From contig NC_016109.1 in the NCBI RefSeq assembly GCF_000269985.1, forward strand, positions 6,165,001-6,229,000: DNA of 64,000 bases, in the 5' to 3' direction. Shown here piece after piece: positions 55,984-64,000 of this stretch (position 1 is the stretch's first letter; each line of letters starts with the position of its first letter). The translations under genes were made by a program, and so were the position numbers. This stretch comes from Kitasatospora setae KM-6054 (GTDB lineage Bacteria > Actinomycetota > Actinomycetes > Streptomycetales > Streptomycetaceae). The notes beneath the pieces were generated by a model. The model saw nothing but the letters and a program-made list of their open reading frames with translations, made no database searches and had not been told where the DNA came from.

Positions 55984-56003
55984 ATCATCTGTCGACAGAC
56001 GAT
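55984..56003. promoter_or_regulatory. Probable MarR operator of the nitroreductase divergon
   Basis: ATCATCTGTCGACAGACGAT is a 20-base palindrome with a single asymmetric pair. The half-site ATCRTCTG also occurs at 55915-55922 and 55969-55976, giving four half-sites. The palindrome ends 11 bases before the nitroreductase start, where repressor binding would block transcription or translation. Confidence 0.7.
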
Positions 56004-56014
56004 AGGGGAGCGCC

Positions 56015-56662
56015 GTGCTGCTCGACCTGGACCCGGACCAACTGCTGTCCACCACCCGCGCCGTCCGCAAGCGCCTCGACCTGGACCGCCCGGTCGCCCG
56101 CGAGCTGATCGAGCAGTGCGTCGACCTCGCCACCCAGGCGCCCACCGGCCGCAACCGGCAGCGCTGGCACTTCCTGGTGGTCACCGACCCCGAGCAGCGG
56201 CTGCGGGTCGCCGACCTCTTCCGGCGCGCGCTGCGGACCGGCGGCGGCGCCCCGCCCACCGCCCGCGACGAGGCCCGGATGTACGCCCACCCCGGCTCGA
56301 TGGAGCGCGTCCACGACGGCCTGCGGCACCTGTACGAGAACGTGCACCGGGTGCCGGCCTTCGTCATCCCCGCCGTCGAGGGCCGCACCGAGGGCGCCTC
56401 GGTGCTCGACCAGTCGATGACCTGGGGCTCGATCCTGCCCGCGGTCTGGAGCTTCATGCTGGCCGCCCGGGCCCGCGGCCTGGGCACCGTCTGGACCACC
56501 GCGCAGGGCCCGCTGGAGCGCGAACTCGCCGCGGTGCTCGGCGTCCCGTACGAGGAGGTGATGCTGGCCGCGTTCGTCCCGCTCGCGCACACCGTCGGCA
56601 CCGACTTCAGGCCGGCCCGGCGGATCCCGCGCGAGCAGGTCCTGCACTGGGACCGGTGGTGA
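56015..56662 (+). CDS. Nitroreductase family protein
   Basis: A 215-residue FMN-dependent reductase. The N-terminal FMN-binding motif TTRAVRKRLD and the loop QAPTGRNRQRWHF are typical, as is the C-terminal AARARGLGTVWTT. Such enzymes reduce nitroaromatics, quinones or related compounds with NAD(P)H. The GTG at 56015 follows AGGGGAG. Control by the divergent MarR gene through the intervening palindrome is inferred. It converges with ctaA, 9 bases apart. Confidence 0.9.
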   Translation: MLLDLDPDQLLSTTRAVRKRLDLDRPVARELIEQCVDLATQAPTGRNRQRWHFLVVTDPEQRLRVADLFRRALRTGGGAPPTARDEARMYAHPGSMERVHDGLRHLYENVHRVPAFVIPAVEGRTEGASVLDQSMTWGSILPAVWSFMLAARARGLGTVWTTAQGPLERELAAVLGVPYEEVMLAAFVPLAHTVGTDFRPARRIPREQVLHWDRW

Positions 56663-56671
56663 CCGGGACGG

Positions 56672-57622
56672 TCAGGCGACCAGCTCGGCGGAGGGGGCGT
56701 CGGCCTGGGACGGGACGCCGGCCCGGGTGCGCAGGGCCAGCGGGACGCGGAGCGCCGCGCCCCAGACCAGGGCGGCGCCCAGCATGTGCAGGCCGACCAT
56801 CAGCTCCGGGGCGTCGGTGAAGTACTGCACGAAGCCGAGCACGCCCTGCAGCAGCAGCAGGGCGAACAGCTCCCGGACCCGGGCCCGGGCGGCCGGCGGG
56901 ACCTTGACCGCGGCGAACACCAGCAGCGCGGCCAGCGTCAGGCCCACCGAGAGGAAGACCAGGTCGGCGTGGGCCTGGACCAGGCGGTCGTAGTCGACCG
57001 GGATCCGCCAGGTGCCGGACGACCCCGGGTGGTGGCCCGCGCCGGTGACCAGCGTGCCGACCAGCACCAGGGCACCGATCGAGGCCACCAGCACCCGGGC
57101 GAAGCGCTGGATCCCGGGCGCGGCCAGCGGGCGCGGCGCGCCGTCGCCCTCCCCGCTGCGCTCCCAGCTGAGCACCGCGGCCCAGACCAGGCCCATCGCG
57201 GCGACCATGTGCAGCGCCACCACGTACGGGTTGAGGTCGGTCAGCACGGTGATGCCGCCGAGCACCGCGTTGGAGACCACCAGCCAGAACTGGGCCCAGC
57301 CGAGCTTGGTCAGCGAGTGCCGCCACGGCTTGGCGCAGCGCGCGGCCAGGATGAACCAGCCGATCGCGGCGGACAGCACGTAGGTGAGCATCCGGTTGGT
57401 GAACTCGATGACGCCGTGCACGCCCATCTCGGGCGTCGGCGTCACGCTGTCGGCGGTGCAGCGCGGCCAGGTGGTGCAGCCCAGACCGGAGTCGGTCAGC
57501 CGGACGGCGCCGCCGGTCACCACGATCACCACGCTCATCACCAGCGCGGCCAGCGCCGCCCGGCGGACGAGCTGCGGGGACGGGTGCCAGCGGTCGGCGA
57601 GGAGCGAGAGCGGGTTGGTCAC
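56672..57622 (-). CDS. ctaA: Haem A synthase
   Basis: A 316-residue membrane protein of the COX15/CtaA family converting haem O to haem A. Eight helices are visible; haem-ligand histidines lie in GVHGVIEFTNRM (with the conserved Glu), VVALHMVAAMG, VQAHADLVF and VGLHMLGAAL. The extracellular disulfide pair is in GLGCTTWPRCT. The GTG at 57622 has no ribosome site but TACGAT lies 6 bases upstream, suggesting a leaderless transcript. It partners ctaB at 52 kb. Confidence 0.95.
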   Translation of the reverse strand: MTNPLSLLADRWHPSPQLVRRAALAALVMSVVIVVTGGAVRLTDSGLGCTTWPRCTADSVTPTPEMGVHGVIEFTNRMLTYVLSAAIGWFILAARCAKPWRHSLTKLGWAQFWLVVSNAVLGGITVLTDLNPYVVALHMVAAMGLVWAAVLSWERSGEGDGAPRPLAAPGIQRFARVLVASIGALVLVGTLVTGAGHHPGSSGTWRIPVDYDRLVQAHADLVFLSVGLTLAALLVFAAVKVPPAARARVRELFALLLLQGVLGFVQYFTDAPELMVGLHMLGAALVWGAALRVPLALRTRAGVPSQADAPSAELVA

Positions 57623-57628
57623 CGGACC

Positions 57629-57634
57629 ATCGTA
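57629..57634 (-). promoter_or_regulatory. -10 element of ctaA, probable leaderless transcript
   Basis: On the minus strand TACGAT sits 6 bases before the GTG start, with no Shine-Dalgarno sequence between. Confidence 0.5.
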
Positions 57635-57804
57635 GGCGGGCTTACACCGTGCCCCGGCCCCGGGCGCGGCGAAGCGGTCGGCCGGTCGTCCGTGGGCGGT
57701 CAGGGCCGAAACGTTCCGGTTCGGGCGGTGGACAAAAAGGATCATTTCGAGCGTGTCGGTCAACGGCCTTGACCCGTCGCACAACTGGCCGAAAGAGTGC
57801 GGTT

Positions 57805-57816
57805 TGGTCCATACCA
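57805..57816. promoter_or_regulatory. DasR/GntR-type operator-like palindrome
   Basis: TGGTCCATACCA matches 10 of 12 positions of the DasR responsive element TGGTCTAGACCA, 59 bases before the start of the sortase-anchored protein gene. DasR controls chitin and N-acetylglucosamine genes in Streptomyces. Confidence 0.4.
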
Positions 57817-57874
57817 TTTTCCGGATTGGGCTCATCTCACACTCCTGCCCGCACCCACACGCGGAGTCCTGCAC

Positions 57875-59200
57875 ATGCGCAAGTCCATATCCGCTGCCGC
57901 CGTGGCGCTCGGCGGCTCGCTCGCCCTCGCGGCCCTGGTCGTCCCGACCGCCGCGACCGCCGCCCCCACGACCGGCGGCACCTGCTTCGACCTCGGCGTC
58001 GCCGGAAAGTACGGCGAGTTCATCGAGGGGAACGACACCCACACCCCCGACGCGGAAGGCGCCGTCGCGGTTGGCGGCAACGCCGATTTCCGGGGCGGTT
58101 TCACCGTCGGCAAGGAACTCACCGGGGACGAGGTGGACGCGCTCCCCGGCGGCTACTCGCTGGTGGTCGGCGGCAACCTCGTCCACGACAGCGCCTACGT
58201 GGGGGTGGAGAACGGCAAGGGCGTCTACGCCGGCGAGAACCAGGGCCCCGGCCAGCTGGGCCGCATCACCAAGGGCAAGTCCCCGATCGACTTCGCCAAG
58301 GAGTTCGCCAACCTGCGGCACGTCTCCACCGAGGTCGCCAAGACCACCGGAGGGGCGCCGGTCCTGGACGGCCGGGGGATCACCTTCACCGGGACCGACA
58401 CCAAGACGAACGTCTTCACGGTGGCAGCCGCGACGCTGGAGAAGGCCAACGAGGTCTACCTCAAGGTTCCGGCGGGCTCCACCACGATCATCAACGTCAC
58501 CGGCGACAGTTACGACCAGTCCAAGGCCCCCACCACGGGCTTCCTGATCTGGGACCACGGCAAGAACGCGTACGTCCTGGACGACAAGCTGCAGTCGGCG
58601 GACGGCGGCGCCGAGCGTGCCAAGCTGCTGTGGAACTTCCCGACCGCGACCAAGGTCGTCAAGTACGGCGTCAAGGACAAGGGCAGCGTCGCCTGGCCCG
58701 GCAGCATCCTCGCGCCGAACGCGGCCTTCGACCTCACCATCGGCGGCCCGGTCAACGGCTCGGTGTGGGCCAAGTCGCTGACCGGCAGCGGCGGCGCCGA
58801 GACCCACCACTTCCCGTTCACCGGCTGCCTGCCCGGCGGTACCACCACGCCGTCCGAGAGCCCCAAGCCCTCGGCCAGCGCCAGCACTCCCGGCGGCACC
58901 GAGAGCCCGAAGCCCTCGGAGAGCGCCAGCACCCCGGCCGGCACCGGCTCGCCGACCCCCGGCGCCTCGGAGAGCCCGAAGCCGGGCGGTTCGACCGGCC
59001 CGACCCCGTCCCCGTCGGCGAGCCACTCCGGCTCCACCGGCGGCGGCTCGAACGGCGGCGGGTCGAACAGTGGCGGCGGCCTGGCGTTCACCGGCGCCGA
59101 GGGCATCATGACGCTGACCGTCGGCGGCGCCGCGGTGCTCGCCGCGGGCGGCGGCATCCTCTACGCGGTGCGCCGCAAGAAGGCCAACGGCGCCTCCTGA
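57875..59200 (+). CDS. Choice-of-anchor A family protein with LAxTG sortase signal
   Basis: A 441-residue surface protein. Residues 1-30 are a signal peptide (MRKSISAAAV... ATA-AP), 31-330 a beta-rich choice-of-anchor A domain with GGNADF, GGYSLVVGGNL and GFLIWDHGKNAYVL, then a Pro/Ser/Thr/Gly linker (335-400) with SPKPS repeats. The end is a cell-wall sorting signal: LAFTG at 403-407, a hydrophobic helix and the positive tail RRKKANGAS. LAxTG is the motif of class E sortases in Streptomyces. The ATG at 57875 has GGAG 9 bases upstream. Ligand unknown; a DasR-like site upstream hints at a chitin link. Confidence 0.9.
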   Translation: MRKSISAAAVALGGSLALAALVVPTAATAAPTTGGTCFDLGVAGKYGEFIEGNDTHTPDAEGAVAVGGNADFRGGFTVGKELTGDEVDALPGGYSLVVGGNLVHDSAYVGVENGKGVYAGENQGPGQLGRITKGKSPIDFAKEFANLRHVSTEVAKTTGGAPVLDGRGITFTGTDTKTNVFTVAAATLEKANEVYLKVPAGSTTIINVTGDSYDQSKAPTTGFLIWDHGKNAYVLDDKLQSADGGAERAKLLWNFPTATKVVKYGVKDKGSVAWPGSILAPNAAFDLTIGGPVNGSVWAKSLTGSGGAETHHFPFTGCLPGGTTTPSESPKPSASASTPGGTESPKPSESASTPAGTGSPTPGASESPKPGGSTGPTPSPSASHSGSTGGGSNGGGSNSGGGLAFTGAEGIMTLTVGGAAVLAAGGGILYAVRRKKANGAS

Positions 59201-59212
59201 CGCGCGGACGGA

Positions 59213-59246
59213 GACGGTCCTGGAGGCAACCGCCTCCAGGACCGTC
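59213..59246. terminator. Bidirectional hairpin terminator
   Basis: A perfect 15-bp stem GACGGTCCTGGAGGC (59213-59227 with 59232-59246) with the loop AACC lies between convergent genes. Confidence 0.8.
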
Positions 59247-59265
59247 GTCATGTCCGCCGGCGTCC

Positions 59266-60036
59266 CTACTCCCAGCGGAAGAAGCGGGCGGCGGCGGCCA
59301 GGCCCAGCACCGACCAGGCCGCGAGGATCCCGAGGTCCGCCCAGGGCACGCCGGCGCCCAGCTGGAGGACCGAGCGCAGGCCGTCGGAGAGCGCGGAGAT
59401 CGGCAGCAGCTCCAGCACCGGGCGGACCGCGGCCGGGAACTTCGACAGCGGGACGACCACGCCGCCGGCCAGCAGCAGCAGGACGAACACCAGGTTGGCG
59501 GCGGCCAGCGTGGCCTCCGCGCGCAGCGTGCCCGCCATCAGCAGGCCCAGGCCGGAGAACGCGGCGGTGCCCAGCACCAGCAGCAGCAGCACGGCCAGCG
59601 GGTTGCCGTGCGGCGACCAGCCCAGCGCCAGCGCGATGCCGGACAGCAGCAGCACCTGGAGCAGCTCGGTGACCAGCACGCAGCCGGTCTTCGCGGCCAG
59701 CAGCGCCCAGCGCGGCAGCGGCGTGGCGCCCAGCCGCTTGAGCACGCCGTAGCGGCGCTCGAAGCCGGTGGCGATGGCCTGGCCGGTGAACGCGGTGGAC
59801 ATCACGGCCAGGGCCAGCAGGCCCGGCGCCAGGAAGTCGACCCGCTTGCCCGGGCCGTCCGCGGCGACCACGTCGACCGCGGAGAACAGCACCAGCAGCA
59901 CGGTCGGGATGACCACGGTGAGCAGCAGCTGCTCGCCGTTGCGCAGCAGCATCCTGGTCTCCAGGGCGGTCTGCGCGAGCAGCATCCGGCCGATCGGGGC
60001 GGCGCCCGGGCGGGGGGTCAGGTCGGTGGCGGTCAT
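59266..60036 (-). CDS. ABC-2 type transporter permease
   Basis: A 256-residue membrane subunit with six helices, starting after a soluble lead (RMLLAQTALETRMLLRNGEQLLLT). The pattern EFFERRYGVLKRLGATPLPR-type (here GFERRYGVLKRLGATPLPR) is common in drug or lipid exporters of this class. The ATG overlaps the ATPase stop by 4 bases (ATGA), so the two subunits are co-translated. Substrate not readable; its position next to sufR appears conserved in streptomycetes, from memory. Confidence 0.9.
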   Translation of the reverse strand: MTATDLTPRPGAAPIGRMLLAQTALETRMLLRNGEQLLLTVVIPTVLLVLFSAVDVVAADGPGKRVDFLAPGLLALAVMSTAFTGQAIATGFERRYGVLKRLGATPLPRWALLAAKTGCVLVTELLQVLLLSGIALALGWSPHGNPLAVLLLLVLGTAAFSGLGLLMAGTLRAEATLAAANLVFVLLLLAGGVVVPLSKFPAAVRPVLELLPISALSDGLRSVLQLGAGVPWADLGILAAWSVLGLAAAARFFRWE

Positions 60037-60950
60037 CGCAGTTCCCGTCCGGTCAGGTCGAGGAAGACGTCTTCGAGGCTGCGCCGCCGCACCGCGAGCT
60101 TGTCGGGCATCACGCCGGACTCGGCGCACCAGCCGGTGACCGCGGCCAGCAGGGCGGCGTCCAGCTCGGCCTCGACCCGGTACGAGCCGGGGGCGGCCTC
60201 GGTGACGGCGGCCCGGTCCGGCAGCACCTTGCGCAGGCCGGCCAGGTCGAGGCCGGGCGGGCCGTCGAAGCACAGCCGGGCCTCGGCGCCGCGCAGCGCG
60301 TCGGGGGAGCCCTGGGCGACCACCCGGCCCCGGTCGACGACCGCGACGTCGTCGGCGAGCTGCTCGGCCTCGTCCATCTGGTGGGTGGTGAGGACGACGG
60401 TGACGCCGGCCGCGCGCAGCTCGGTGACCAGCTCCCAGGTGGCGCGGCGGGCCTGCGGGTCGAGGCCGGCGGTGGGCTCGTCCAGGAAGACCAGCTCGGG
60501 GCGGCCGACCACGGCCATCGCCAGGGCGAGGCGCTGCTGCTGGCCGCCGGAGAGCCGGCGGTAGGGAGTGCGGCCGCAGGAGTCCAGGCCGAGGCGCTCG
60601 GCGAGCGGGCCGACCGGCAGCGGGTCGGCGTACAGCTTCGCGGTGTGCCGGAGCATCTCCAGGGCGCGCGCGCCGGCGTACACGCCCCCGGACTGGAGCA
60701 TCACGCCGATCCTCGGCCGCAGCCGGGCGGCCTCGGCCGCCGGGTCCAGGCCGAGCACCCGGACGGTGCCCGCGTCCGGGCGGCGGTAGCCCTCGCAGGT
60801 CTCGACCGTGGTGGTCTTGCCCGCGCCGTTGGGGCCCAGCACCGCCGTCACGGTGCCCCGGGCGATGGTCAGGCTCAGCCCGTCCACGGCGGTCTTGTCG
60901 CCGTACCGCTTGACCAGTCCGGTCACCTCGACGGCGGGGTCTGCATGCAT
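60033..60950 (-). CDS. ABC transporter ATP-binding protein
   Basis: A 305-residue ATPase of the drug-export type. Walker A is LGPNGAGKTTT (38-48), the signature LSGGQQQR is at 133-140, Walker B is LVFLDEPTAGLDP (153-165) and the switch His is at 190. A C-terminal extension of about 90 residues follows, as in DrrA-like ATPases. It is coupled to the permease and divergent from sufR. Confidence 0.93.
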   Translation of the reverse strand: MHADPAVEVTGLVKRYGDKTAVDGLSLTIARGTVTAVLGPNGAGKTTTVETCEGYRRPDAGTVRVLGLDPAAEAARLRPRIGVMLQSGGVYAGARALEMLRHTAKLYADPLPVGPLAERLGLDSCGRTPYRRLSGGQQQRLALAMAVVGRPELVFLDEPTAGLDPQARRATWELVTELRAAGVTVVLTTHQMDEAEQLADDVAVVDRGRVVAQGSPDALRGAEARLCFDGPPGLDLAGLRKVLPDRAAVTEAAPGSYRVEAELDAALLAAVTGWCAESGVMPDKLAVRRRSLEDVFLDLTGRELR

Positions 60951-61061
60951 ACCGGCGAGTCTAGGAGCAGCTCACGGGGCCTTTCAGGTAAGGCTTGCCT
61001 TTCGTGATGGACGACACCGGTGAGGCGTGGGTCACGGCTTGTCTCCGCCCGGCGAATTACG

Positions 61062-61075
61062 CAACAATCGTGTTG
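61062..61075. promoter_or_regulatory. SufR operator CAAC-N6-GTTG at the sufR start
   Basis: CAAC-AATCGT-GTTG is a perfect inverted repeat matching the SufR box described for cyanobacteria. Its last base is the first base of the sufR GTG, and AACAAT (61063-61068) inside it is a candidate -10, so bound SufR would cover the promoter of its own operon. Confidence 0.7.
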
Positions 61076-61935
61076 TGAAAAACATCCGCGCGCACGCCGC
61101 CCAGTCCGGGGAGCCCGACGCTCCCGACTGCGCCGTGCCCGCGACGGCGGCGGAGGCCCTCGCGGCCGAGGGCCACCGGGCCACCCGGGACCGGGTCGCC
61201 CGGTCGATCCTCGACCACGGGCCGTCCTCGGCCGCCGACCTGGCCAGCCGGCTCGGCCTGACCCCCGCCGCGGTCCGCCGCCACCTGGACGGCCTGGCCG
61301 CCGCCGGGTTGGTCGACGCCCGCGAGCAGCGGGTCTACGGCAGCCGCGGCCGCGGCCGCCCGGCCAAGGTGTTCGCCCTCACCGACAGCGGCCGCAGCGC
61401 CTTCTACCAGGCCTACGACCAGCTCGCCGCCGACGCGCTGCGCTGGATCTCGGCGGCGGCCGGCGGCGGCGTCGCGGGCGAGGAGGCGGTCGCCGCCTTC
61501 GCCCGGGCCCGGCTGGCCAGGCAGGGCGAGCGCTACCAGGACGCCCTGGCGGCGGCCGGCAGCGGGCAGCGCGCCGAGGCGCTGGCCCGGGCGCTCAGCG
61601 CCGACGGGTACGCTGCCACGGTGCGGCGGGTCCCGTCCGCGGCCGCCGCGCCCGGCGCACCGGCCGGCGCGCAGCTCTGCCAGCACCACTGCCCGGTCGC
61701 GCACATCGCCGAGCAGTTCCCCCAGCTCTGCGAGGCGGAGACCGAGGTCTTCTCGCAGCTCCTTGGCACCCATGTGCAACGGCTGGCCACGATCGCCCAC
61801 GGCGACGGGGTCTGCACCACGTATGTGCCGGCATCCGGTGCCGCACCGTCGCCCGCCCGGGCGCCCGGTGCCGTGCCGACTGCCGGTACGTCCCCCATCG
61901 AAAACGGCTCGTCCGCGCGGAGGAACCTCGCATGA
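61075..61935 (+). CDS. sufR: SufR, Fe-S cluster-binding repressor of the suf operon
   Basis: A 286-residue regulator. An N-terminal winged helix (about 38-100, with AADLASRLGLTPAAVRRHLDGL split at its glycine, and GRGRPAKVFAL) precedes a cysteine cluster LCQHHCPVAH (C202, C206) with FPQLCEAE (C219) and a further Cys at 247, the ligands for a [4Fe-4S] cluster. The cluster-bound form represses suf genes. The last 30 residues are a Pro/Ala-rich extension. The GTG at 61075 lies 6 bases after a -10-like AACAAT, suggesting a leaderless mRNA. It overlaps sufB by 4 bases. Confidence 0.93.
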   Translation: MKNIRAHAAQSGEPDAPDCAVPATAAEALAAEGHRATRDRVARSILDHGPSSAADLASRLGLTPAAVRRHLDGLAAAGLVDAREQRVYGSRGRGRPAKVFALTDSGRSAFYQAYDQLAADALRWISAAAGGGVAGEEAVAAFARARLARQGERYQDALAAAGSGQRAEALARALSADGYAATVRRVPSAAAAPGAPAGAQLCQHHCPVAHIAEQFPQLCEAETEVFSQLLGTHVQRLATIAHGDGVCTTYVPASGAAPSPARAPGAVPTAGTSPIENGSSARRNLA

Positions 61936-63344
61936 CTGACATCGCACACCCCGAGCTCGAAGGTCTCGGCAAGTACGAGTACGGCTGGGCCGACTCGGAC
62001 ACCGCCGGCGCCGCCGCCAAGCGCGGCCTGAGCGAGGCGGTCGTCCGCGACATCTCGGCGAAGAAGAACGAGTCCGAGTGGATGCTCGACCTCCGCCTCA
62101 AGGGCCTCAAGCTGTTCGGCAAGAAGCCGATGCCGACCTGGGGCTCGGACCTGTCGGGCATCGACTTCGACAACATCAAGTACTTCGTGCGCTCGACCGA
62201 GAAGCAGGCGGAGTCCTGGGAGGACCTGCCCGCCGACATCAAGGCGACCTACGACAAGCTCGGCATCCCGGAGGCGGAGAAGCAGCGCCTGGTGGCCGGC
62301 GTCGCCGCCCAGTACGAGTCCGAGGTCGTCTACCACCAGATCCGCGAGGACCTGGAGGAGCAGGGCGTCATCTTCCTGGACACCGACACCGCGCTGAAGG
62401 AGCACCCGGAGCTCTTCAAGGAGTACTTCGGCACCGTCATCCCGGCCGGCGACAACAAGTTCGCCGCGCTGAACACCGCGGTGTGGTCCGGCGGCTCGTT
62501 CATCTACGTGCCCAAGGGCGTCAAGGTGGACATCCCGCTGCAGGCGTACTTCCGGATCAACACCGAGAACATGGGCCAGTTCGAGCGGACGCTGATCATC
62601 GTCGACGAGGACGCCTACGTCCACTACGTCGAGGGCTGCACCGCGCCGATCTACTCCTCGGACTCGCTGCACTCCGCGGTCGTCGAGATCATCGTCAAGA
62701 AGGGCGGCCGCTGCCGCTACACGACCATCCAGAACTGGTCGAACAACGTCTACAACCTGGTCACCAAGCGCGCCGTGGCGTACGAGGGCGCGACCATGGA
62801 GTGGATCGACGGCAACATCGGCTCCAAGGTCACCATGAAGTACCCGGCCGTCTACCTGATGGGCGAGCACGCCAGGGGCGAGACCCTGTCGATCGCCTTC
62901 GCGGGCGAGGGCCAGCACCAGGACGCCGGCGCGAAGATGGTCCACATGGCGCCGCACACCTCCTCGCACATCGTCTCCAAGTCGGTGGCCCGCGGCGGCG
63001 GCCGCACCTCCTACCGCGGCCTGATCGAGATCGGCGAGGGCTCGCACGGCGCCAAGTCGAACGTGCTGTGCGACGCGCTGCTGGTGGACACCGTCTCCCG
63101 CTCGGACACCTACCCGTACGTCGACGTCCGCGAGGACGACGTGTCGATGGGCCACGAGGCGACCGTCTCCAAGGTCTCCGAGGACCAGCTGTTCTACCTG
63201 ATGAGCCGCGGCCTGAGCGAGACCGAGGCGATGGCGATGATCGTGCGCGGCTTCGTCGAGCCGATCGCCCGCGAGCTGCCGATGGAGTACGCGCTGGAGC
63301 TGAACCGGCTGATCGAGCTGCAGATGGAGGGTTCGGTCGGCTGA
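61932..63344 (+). CDS. sufB: Fe-S cluster assembly protein SufB
   Basis: A 470-residue scaffold subunit of the SufBCD complex on which Fe-S clusters are built. It has the family features YFVRSTEKQ, SGGSFIYVPKGVKVDIPLQAYFRIN (quoted in parts: SGGSFIYVPKG and VDIPLQAYFRIN), VEGCTAPIYSSDSLHSAVVE and the C-terminal SRGLSETEAMAMIVRGF. The ATG overlaps the sufR stop (ATGA) with GGAGGAAC 6 bases upstream. sufD follows after 56 bases; sufC, sufS and sufU are expected beyond the window. Confidence 0.97.
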   Translation: MTDIAHPELEGLGKYEYGWADSDTAGAAAKRGLSEAVVRDISAKKNESEWMLDLRLKGLKLFGKKPMPTWGSDLSGIDFDNIKYFVRSTEKQAESWEDLPADIKATYDKLGIPEAEKQRLVAGVAAQYESEVVYHQIREDLEEQGVIFLDTDTALKEHPELFKEYFGTVIPAGDNKFAALNTAVWSGGSFIYVPKGVKVDIPLQAYFRINTENMGQFERTLIIVDEDAYVHYVEGCTAPIYSSDSLHSAVVEIIVKKGGRCRYTTIQNWSNNVYNLVTKRAVAYEGATMEWIDGNIGSKVTMKYPAVYLMGEHARGETLSIAFAGEGQHQDAGAKMVHMAPHTSSHIVSKSVARGGGRTSYRGLIEIGEGSHGAKSNVLCDALLVDTVSRSDTYPYVDVREDDVSMGHEATVSKVSEDQLFYLMSRGLSETEAMAMIVRGFVEPIARELPMEYALELNRLIELQMEGSVG

Positions 63345-63400
63345 CGCGCCGCCACCCCCGCCCCCCTCGACGATTCCGAAAGAGAGCAACACGAACAGCC

Positions 63401-64000
63401 ATGGCTGAGCAGAACACCCCCGGCTCCACCACCGCCGGCTCGATCGAGGTCGGCACCGCCGGCGCCGGCGAGCAGCTCGCCGGCCCGGGCACCGGGCGCG
63501 ACACCGTCCGGCAGCCGATCGACGCCCGGGTCGCCGTCAAGCCGTCCTTCGACGTCAACGACTTCCCGGTGCCCACCGGCCGCGAGGAGGACTGGCGGTT
63601 CACCCCGCTGCACCGCCTCGGCGGCCTGCACGACGGCACGGCGGCCGACGCCGCCAAGGGCGAGGACAAGATCGAGCTGGGCCTGCCGGAGGGCGTCACC
63701 TCCGAGCTGGTCGGCCGGGACGACGCCCGGGTCGGCAGGGCCGGCACCCCGGTGGACCGGGTCGCCGCGCAGGCCTTCAGCGCCTTCGAGCAGGCCCTGG
63801 TGGTGACCGTCCCCAAGGAGACGGTGCTCACCGAGCCGGTCCGGATCGACGTGCACGGTGAGGGCGGCACCGCCTTCGCCCACCTGGTGGTCGAGGTCAA
63901 GCCGTTCGCCGAGGCCGTCGTGGTGCTCAACCACACCGGCACCGGCACCCGGGCCGCCAACGTCGACCTGCTGGTCGGCGACGGCGCCAAGCTGACCTTC
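63401..64000 (+). CDS. sufD: Fe-S cluster assembly protein SufD (N-terminal part)
   Basis: The frame opens at the ATG (MAEQNTPGSTTAG) and is still open at the window end, giving the first 200 residues. Recognisable are FDVNDFPVPTGREEDWRFTP, the canonical SufD/SufB N-terminal region, and the start of the beta-helix domain (VLTEPVRIDVHGEGG, HLVVEVKPFAEAVVVLNHTG). The upstream AGAGAG is 14 bases from the ATG. SufD partners SufB in iron entry to the scaffold. It lies 56 bases after sufB. Confidence 0.93.
   Translation, partial: MAEQNTPGSTTAGSIEVGTAGAGEQLAGPGTGRDTVRQPIDARVAVKPSFDVNDFPVPTGREEDWRFTPLHRLGGLHDGTAADAAKGEDKIELGLPEGVTSELVGRDDARVGRAGTPVDRVAAQAFSAFEQALVVTVPKETVLTEPVRIDVHGEGGTAFAHLVVEVKPFAEAVVVLNHTGTGTRAANVDLLVGDGAKLTF

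Overview
This 64 kb window is a high-GC actinobacterial chromosome segment, most likely from Streptomyces or Kitasatospora. The evidence is third-position G/C saturation, many GTG starts (and one probable TTG), the sporulation regulator WhiA, the coproporphyrin-dependent haem genes (CgoX-like oxidase and HemQ/ChdC), a mycothiol-dependent-type enzyme, RbpA-family and OpcA proteins, and an LAxTG sortase substrate. I see no rRNA, tRNA, CRISPR array, insertion sequence or prophage; apart from a few accessory genes this is core chromosome. Genus is inferred, not proven.

Layout. 1-1.5 kb: the end of a membrane protein and an alpha/beta hydrolase. 1.6-5 kb: the beta-oxidation pair fadA-fadB (minus strand). 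5.1-8.4 kb: RNase D, an orphan response regulator and a DUF3000 protein. 8.6-13.1 kb: hemE, a DUF4349 lipoprotein, and the coupled pair of coproporphyrinogen oxidase and coproheme decarboxylase. 13.1-16.4 kb: a minus-strand operon of a DUF692/MNIO iron oxidase, a small partner-like protein and two TIGR04222-type membrane proteins, one ending in a Gly/Ser/His tail that holds all seven of its cysteines. 16.5-22.9 kb: a tandem GNAT protein, a secreted protein, an Mrr-nuclease/TerD fusion, msrB, murC and a small unknown. 23-35.5 kb: a RibD-type reductase, zapE, uvrB, terD, terC behind a probable manganese riboswitch, a metallo-hydrolase, a mycothiol-type isomerase, uvrA, a Rieske lipoprotein and a secreted phage-tail-like protein. 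35.5-40.5 kb: uvrC-rapZ-yvcK-whiA. 40.7-51.6 kb: gap, pgk, tpiA, secG, an rbpA paralogue, then pgl-opcA-zwf-tal-tkt on the other strand. 52-64 kb: ctaB, several accessory genes, a MarR-controlled nitroreductase, ctaA, a sortase-anchored protein, an ABC exporter, and sufR-sufB-sufD running off the end.

Functional themes. The window carries haem synthesis and its use for haem A (hemE, cgoX, chdC, ctaB, ctaA); Fe-S assembly under SufR with a CAAC-N6-GTTG operator abutting the sufR start codon; nucleotide excision repair (uvrA, uvrB, uvrC within 13 kb); lower glycolysis and the pentose phosphate pathway; and thiol/oxidative stress (msrB and possibly the MNIO operon behind SigR-like promoter motifs). 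The most interesting unit is the MNIO operon, whose architecture predicts peptide-type cysteine modification on the tail of a membrane-anchored protein. Second are the TerC Mn2+ riboswitch with a 9-bp helix over the ribosome binding site, and the G-rich 14-bp tandem repeat plus half-sites at the MarR/nitroreductase divergon.

Limits: family assignments come from reading motifs, with no database search. Terminators and promoters are read by eye. Many starts could shift by a few codons; alternatives are given where they matter.
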